Shown: in pieces, positions 62,624-64,000 of the stretch
Layout: every line of letters starts with the position of its first letter
Position numbering within the stretch: position 1 is the stretch's first letter
DNA from: Micrococcales bacterium KH10
GTDB lineage: Bacteria > Actinomycetota > Actinomycetes > Actinomycetales > Cellulomonadaceae
Length of the DNA stretch: 64,000 bases
Reading direction: 5' to 3'
Assembly: GCA_900188465.1 (NCBI GenBank)
Contig: FZPE01000001.1
Coordinates: forward strand, 1,116,001 to 1,180,000
Program-made: the position numbers and the translations under genes
The notes under the pieces: generated by a model
Database searches by the model: none
What the model was told of the DNA's origin: nothing
The model's input: only the letters and a program-made list of their open reading frames with translations

Positions 62624-63867
62624 AGACCCAATGCCTTCGCTTTGGCCGCATCGTAGTCAGCCTGGGTGATCAAACCGGCATCAAGCATTTGCTTGAGTTG
62701 AGTCAGCTTTGCGACTGGGTCGTCAGCGGGCGGGGTCGCCGGGGCTGGTGGCTGCTCCGGGGTCGTAGCGGCCGGAGGTGCGTACTGCTGCTGAGGTGGG
62801 GGCGCCTGGTGTGCGAACGGGCCTTGGGTTGGGGCCGGTTGCTGCTGCATCGCACCTGCCATGCCACCCGCTGCACCTGCGCCCATACCGAACATCGCCA
62901 GTCCGGCTCCGCCGCCGGTTTCGCCAGCTGCCTGGACACCGCGCGCGACCGATTGTTGTAAGAAGGTGTTGCCACGCTGACCAGAAAGCGCATCCGCCTT
63001 CTTGACATCGGAAAGCAGGGCCCGGGTGTCCTCGTCGTATTCGATGGCTTGGATGGCGACTGCGACAATCTCCAGACCGCGGTCAGTGCGCCATTGGTAG
63101 CCGTCCTCAACGGCTTGGCCGAGCGATTTCGCGAAGCCGAGGGCATCCGACTGGATGCGCGAGATCCGGTTCCCCTTGGAGGGGTCGTTGGTGTACATCG
63201 AGAACGCTGGCGAAAGCGCGCTGACGACCTCGTTGAACAGTTGCGCGGCAGCGTCGTTGTCGATGTCGGTGAAGTCAAAGACCGGGCCGCCTGCGGAGAT
63301 GTAGACAGCCGGGACGAATCGAGAGACGAACAGGACGGGGTCGACGATGCGAATCGTGTATGTTCCACGCACTAGCGCGCCCACCTGCGCGTTGAGGTAG
63401 GCGTCGTCCCAGTAGATCTCTGACTGGGTGCCGAAGCGGTTGTTGGGGATCTCTTTGAGGTTGACGTAGAGCGCGATCTGCTGCGCGCCGGGCTGGCCAC
63501 CGAACTTGAAGCGTTCCCAGGAGGTCTTGATCAATGGGCTGACGAATCCGTCACCGGCGAAGATCGATTGGGAGTTCTGCTCGTCAGTGGTGAAGGTGTA
63601 GCCGCCTGGCTCGGCGATGAAACCGCTGATACGGCCTTCGGTAAAGGTAAGCAATCCGTAGCCCTCAGGGACGACGATGCGCGAACCGTTGGTGATGATG
63701 TTCGCTGAGCCTTTGGTGTTCGAGCCACGGCCGGCATTCTGGCCCTGCGGAACGGCTGGGAAGATAGCGGCCGTGGGGGTCAGTCCCTGCGGCGGGGTGA
63801 GGTAGTCGATCCACTGATCTGCGAGGGTACCGCCGATGGCACCGGCGAAGGCTTTGATGAATCCCAT
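62620..63867 (-). CDS. SPFH-domain protein (YdjI-like) with C-terminal SHOCT-type motif
   Basis: 415 residues from ATG 63867 (AGGAGATTCG upstream). An amphipathic N-terminus (FIKAFAGAIGGTLADQWIDYL) precedes an SPFH/virion-core-like domain (about 45-300: VVPEGYGLLTFTEGRISGFIAEPGGYTF, GTYTIRIVDPVLFV), a Gly/Ala/Met-rich helix, a Pro/Gln-rich stretch, and a C-terminal SHOCT-like motif (VAKLTQLKQMLDAGLITQADYDAAKAKAL). First gene of a three-gene operon with the zinc-ribbon and membrane proteins; a membrane-stress scaffold role is likely. Confidence 0.85.
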   Translation of the reverse strand: MGFIKAFAGAIGGTLADQWIDYLTPPQGLTPTAAIFPAVPQGQNAGRGSNTKGSANIITNGSRIVVPEGYGLLTFTEGRISGFIAEPGGYTFTTDEQNSQSIFAGDGFVSPLIKTSWERFKFGGQPGAQQIALYVNLKEIPNNRFGTQSEIYWDDAYLNAQVGALVRGTYTIRIVDPVLFVSRFVPAVYISAGGPVFDFTDIDNDAAAQLFNEVVSALSPAFSMYTNDPSKGNRISRIQSDALGFAKSLGQAVEDGYQWRTDRGLEIVAVAIQAIEYDEDTRALLSDVKKADALSGQRGNTFLQQSVARGVQAAGETGGGAGLAMFGMGAGAAGGMAGAMQQQPAPTQGPFAHQAPPPQQQYAPPAATTPEQPPAPATPPADDPVAKLTQLKQMLDAGLITQADYDAAKAKALGL

Positions 63868-64000
63868 CGAATCTCCTAAGTTGTGCGGCGGCACATGGCG
63901 CGCCAGCCCGAAACGTCCCGTTCAGACTACTGGCGATGGCGTCAGGAGGCGAGACTTATCGTGCAGAAGTGTGGATATTGATAATGCGCCAACTGCGACT
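63868..64000. other. Upstream region of the SPFH operon to the window edge
   Basis: 133 bp with no complete gene. The plus strand has an ATG at 63983 that stays open for the last few codons; whether a gene starts there cannot be judged. Confidence 0.4.

Overview
The window is chromosomal DNA of a high-GC actinomycete, most likely of the order Mycobacteriales (Corynebacteriales). The markers are Lsr2, CarD, mycothiol biosynthesis (MshA), a SenX3-RegX3 pair, an LpqE-like lipoprotein, and gene orders that follow mycobacterial blocks: rlmB-cysS-ispF-carD-lpqE; gpm-mshA; lsr2-lysS-panD-panC-DUF2520; PH-domain genes-DUF3180-folK/folB-folP-folE-ftsH-hpt-tilS-metalloprotease-dacB-ppa. The carotenoid genes have a CrtYf-CrtEb fusion as I recall from Dietzia, so a Dietzia-like relative is plausible. 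The genus is inference.

Layout. 1-3.5 kb: tail of the rlmB/cysS/ispF/carD operon (minus strand) and a lipoprotein. 3.6-10.6 kb: phosphate regulon, senX3-regX3-pstSCAB on minus and phoU on plus, with 11-bp-periodic direct repeats (PHO boxes) before pstS and phoU. 10.6-13.2 kb: gpmA, mshA and a Bfd-like [2Fe-2S] protein. 13.3-20.4 kb: one long minus-strand operon running DUF2520 (PanG-like)-panC-panD-nadB-nadC-lysS-small membrane protein-lsr2.

20.5-35.0 kb is an accessory block splitting the otherwise conserved DUF2520/PH-domain junction. Its left edge holds an internally deleted ISL3-type element between two broken gene ends. Then come a CrtR-like MarR repressor and a translationally coupled eight-gene operon, idi-crtE-crtB-crtI-crtYe-crtYf/Eb fusion-mmpL-pyrimidine dimer glycosylase family, predicted to make and place a C50 carotenoid. 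A GntR regulator with an MFS transporter follows, then a Rossmann oxidoreductase and a VOC-family dioxygenase-like gene behind MarR-type operators. Those operators match one in front of a MarR gene 25 kb away (57.1-57.7 kb), which suggests one small quinone/electrophile-type regulon.

35.1-49.3 kb (minus strand): two PH-domain membrane proteins, DUF3180, a FolB-FolK fusion, folP, an inserted segment (72-aa protein, membrane protein, ECF sigma factor), folE, ftsH, hpt, tilS, a zinc metalloprotease and dacB. 49.4-57.7 kb: ppa, an NlpC/P60 wall hydrolase with a long Ser/Asn/Gly linker, metY-metX, a maleylpyruvate isomerase-like protein, a protein ending in a RAMA-like domain, and the MarR gene. 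57.9-63.9 kb: a 977-aa FAD/Fe-S D-2-hydroxyacid dehydrogenase and a three-gene SPFH / zinc-ribbon / membrane-protein operon resembling Bacillus YdjI-YdjG-YdjH. I found no tRNA, rRNA, CRISPR array or prophage. Most of the window is conserved core; the novel material is in the 20.5-35 kb island, the sigma-factor insert at 39.7-42.2 kb, and the shared MarR operators.
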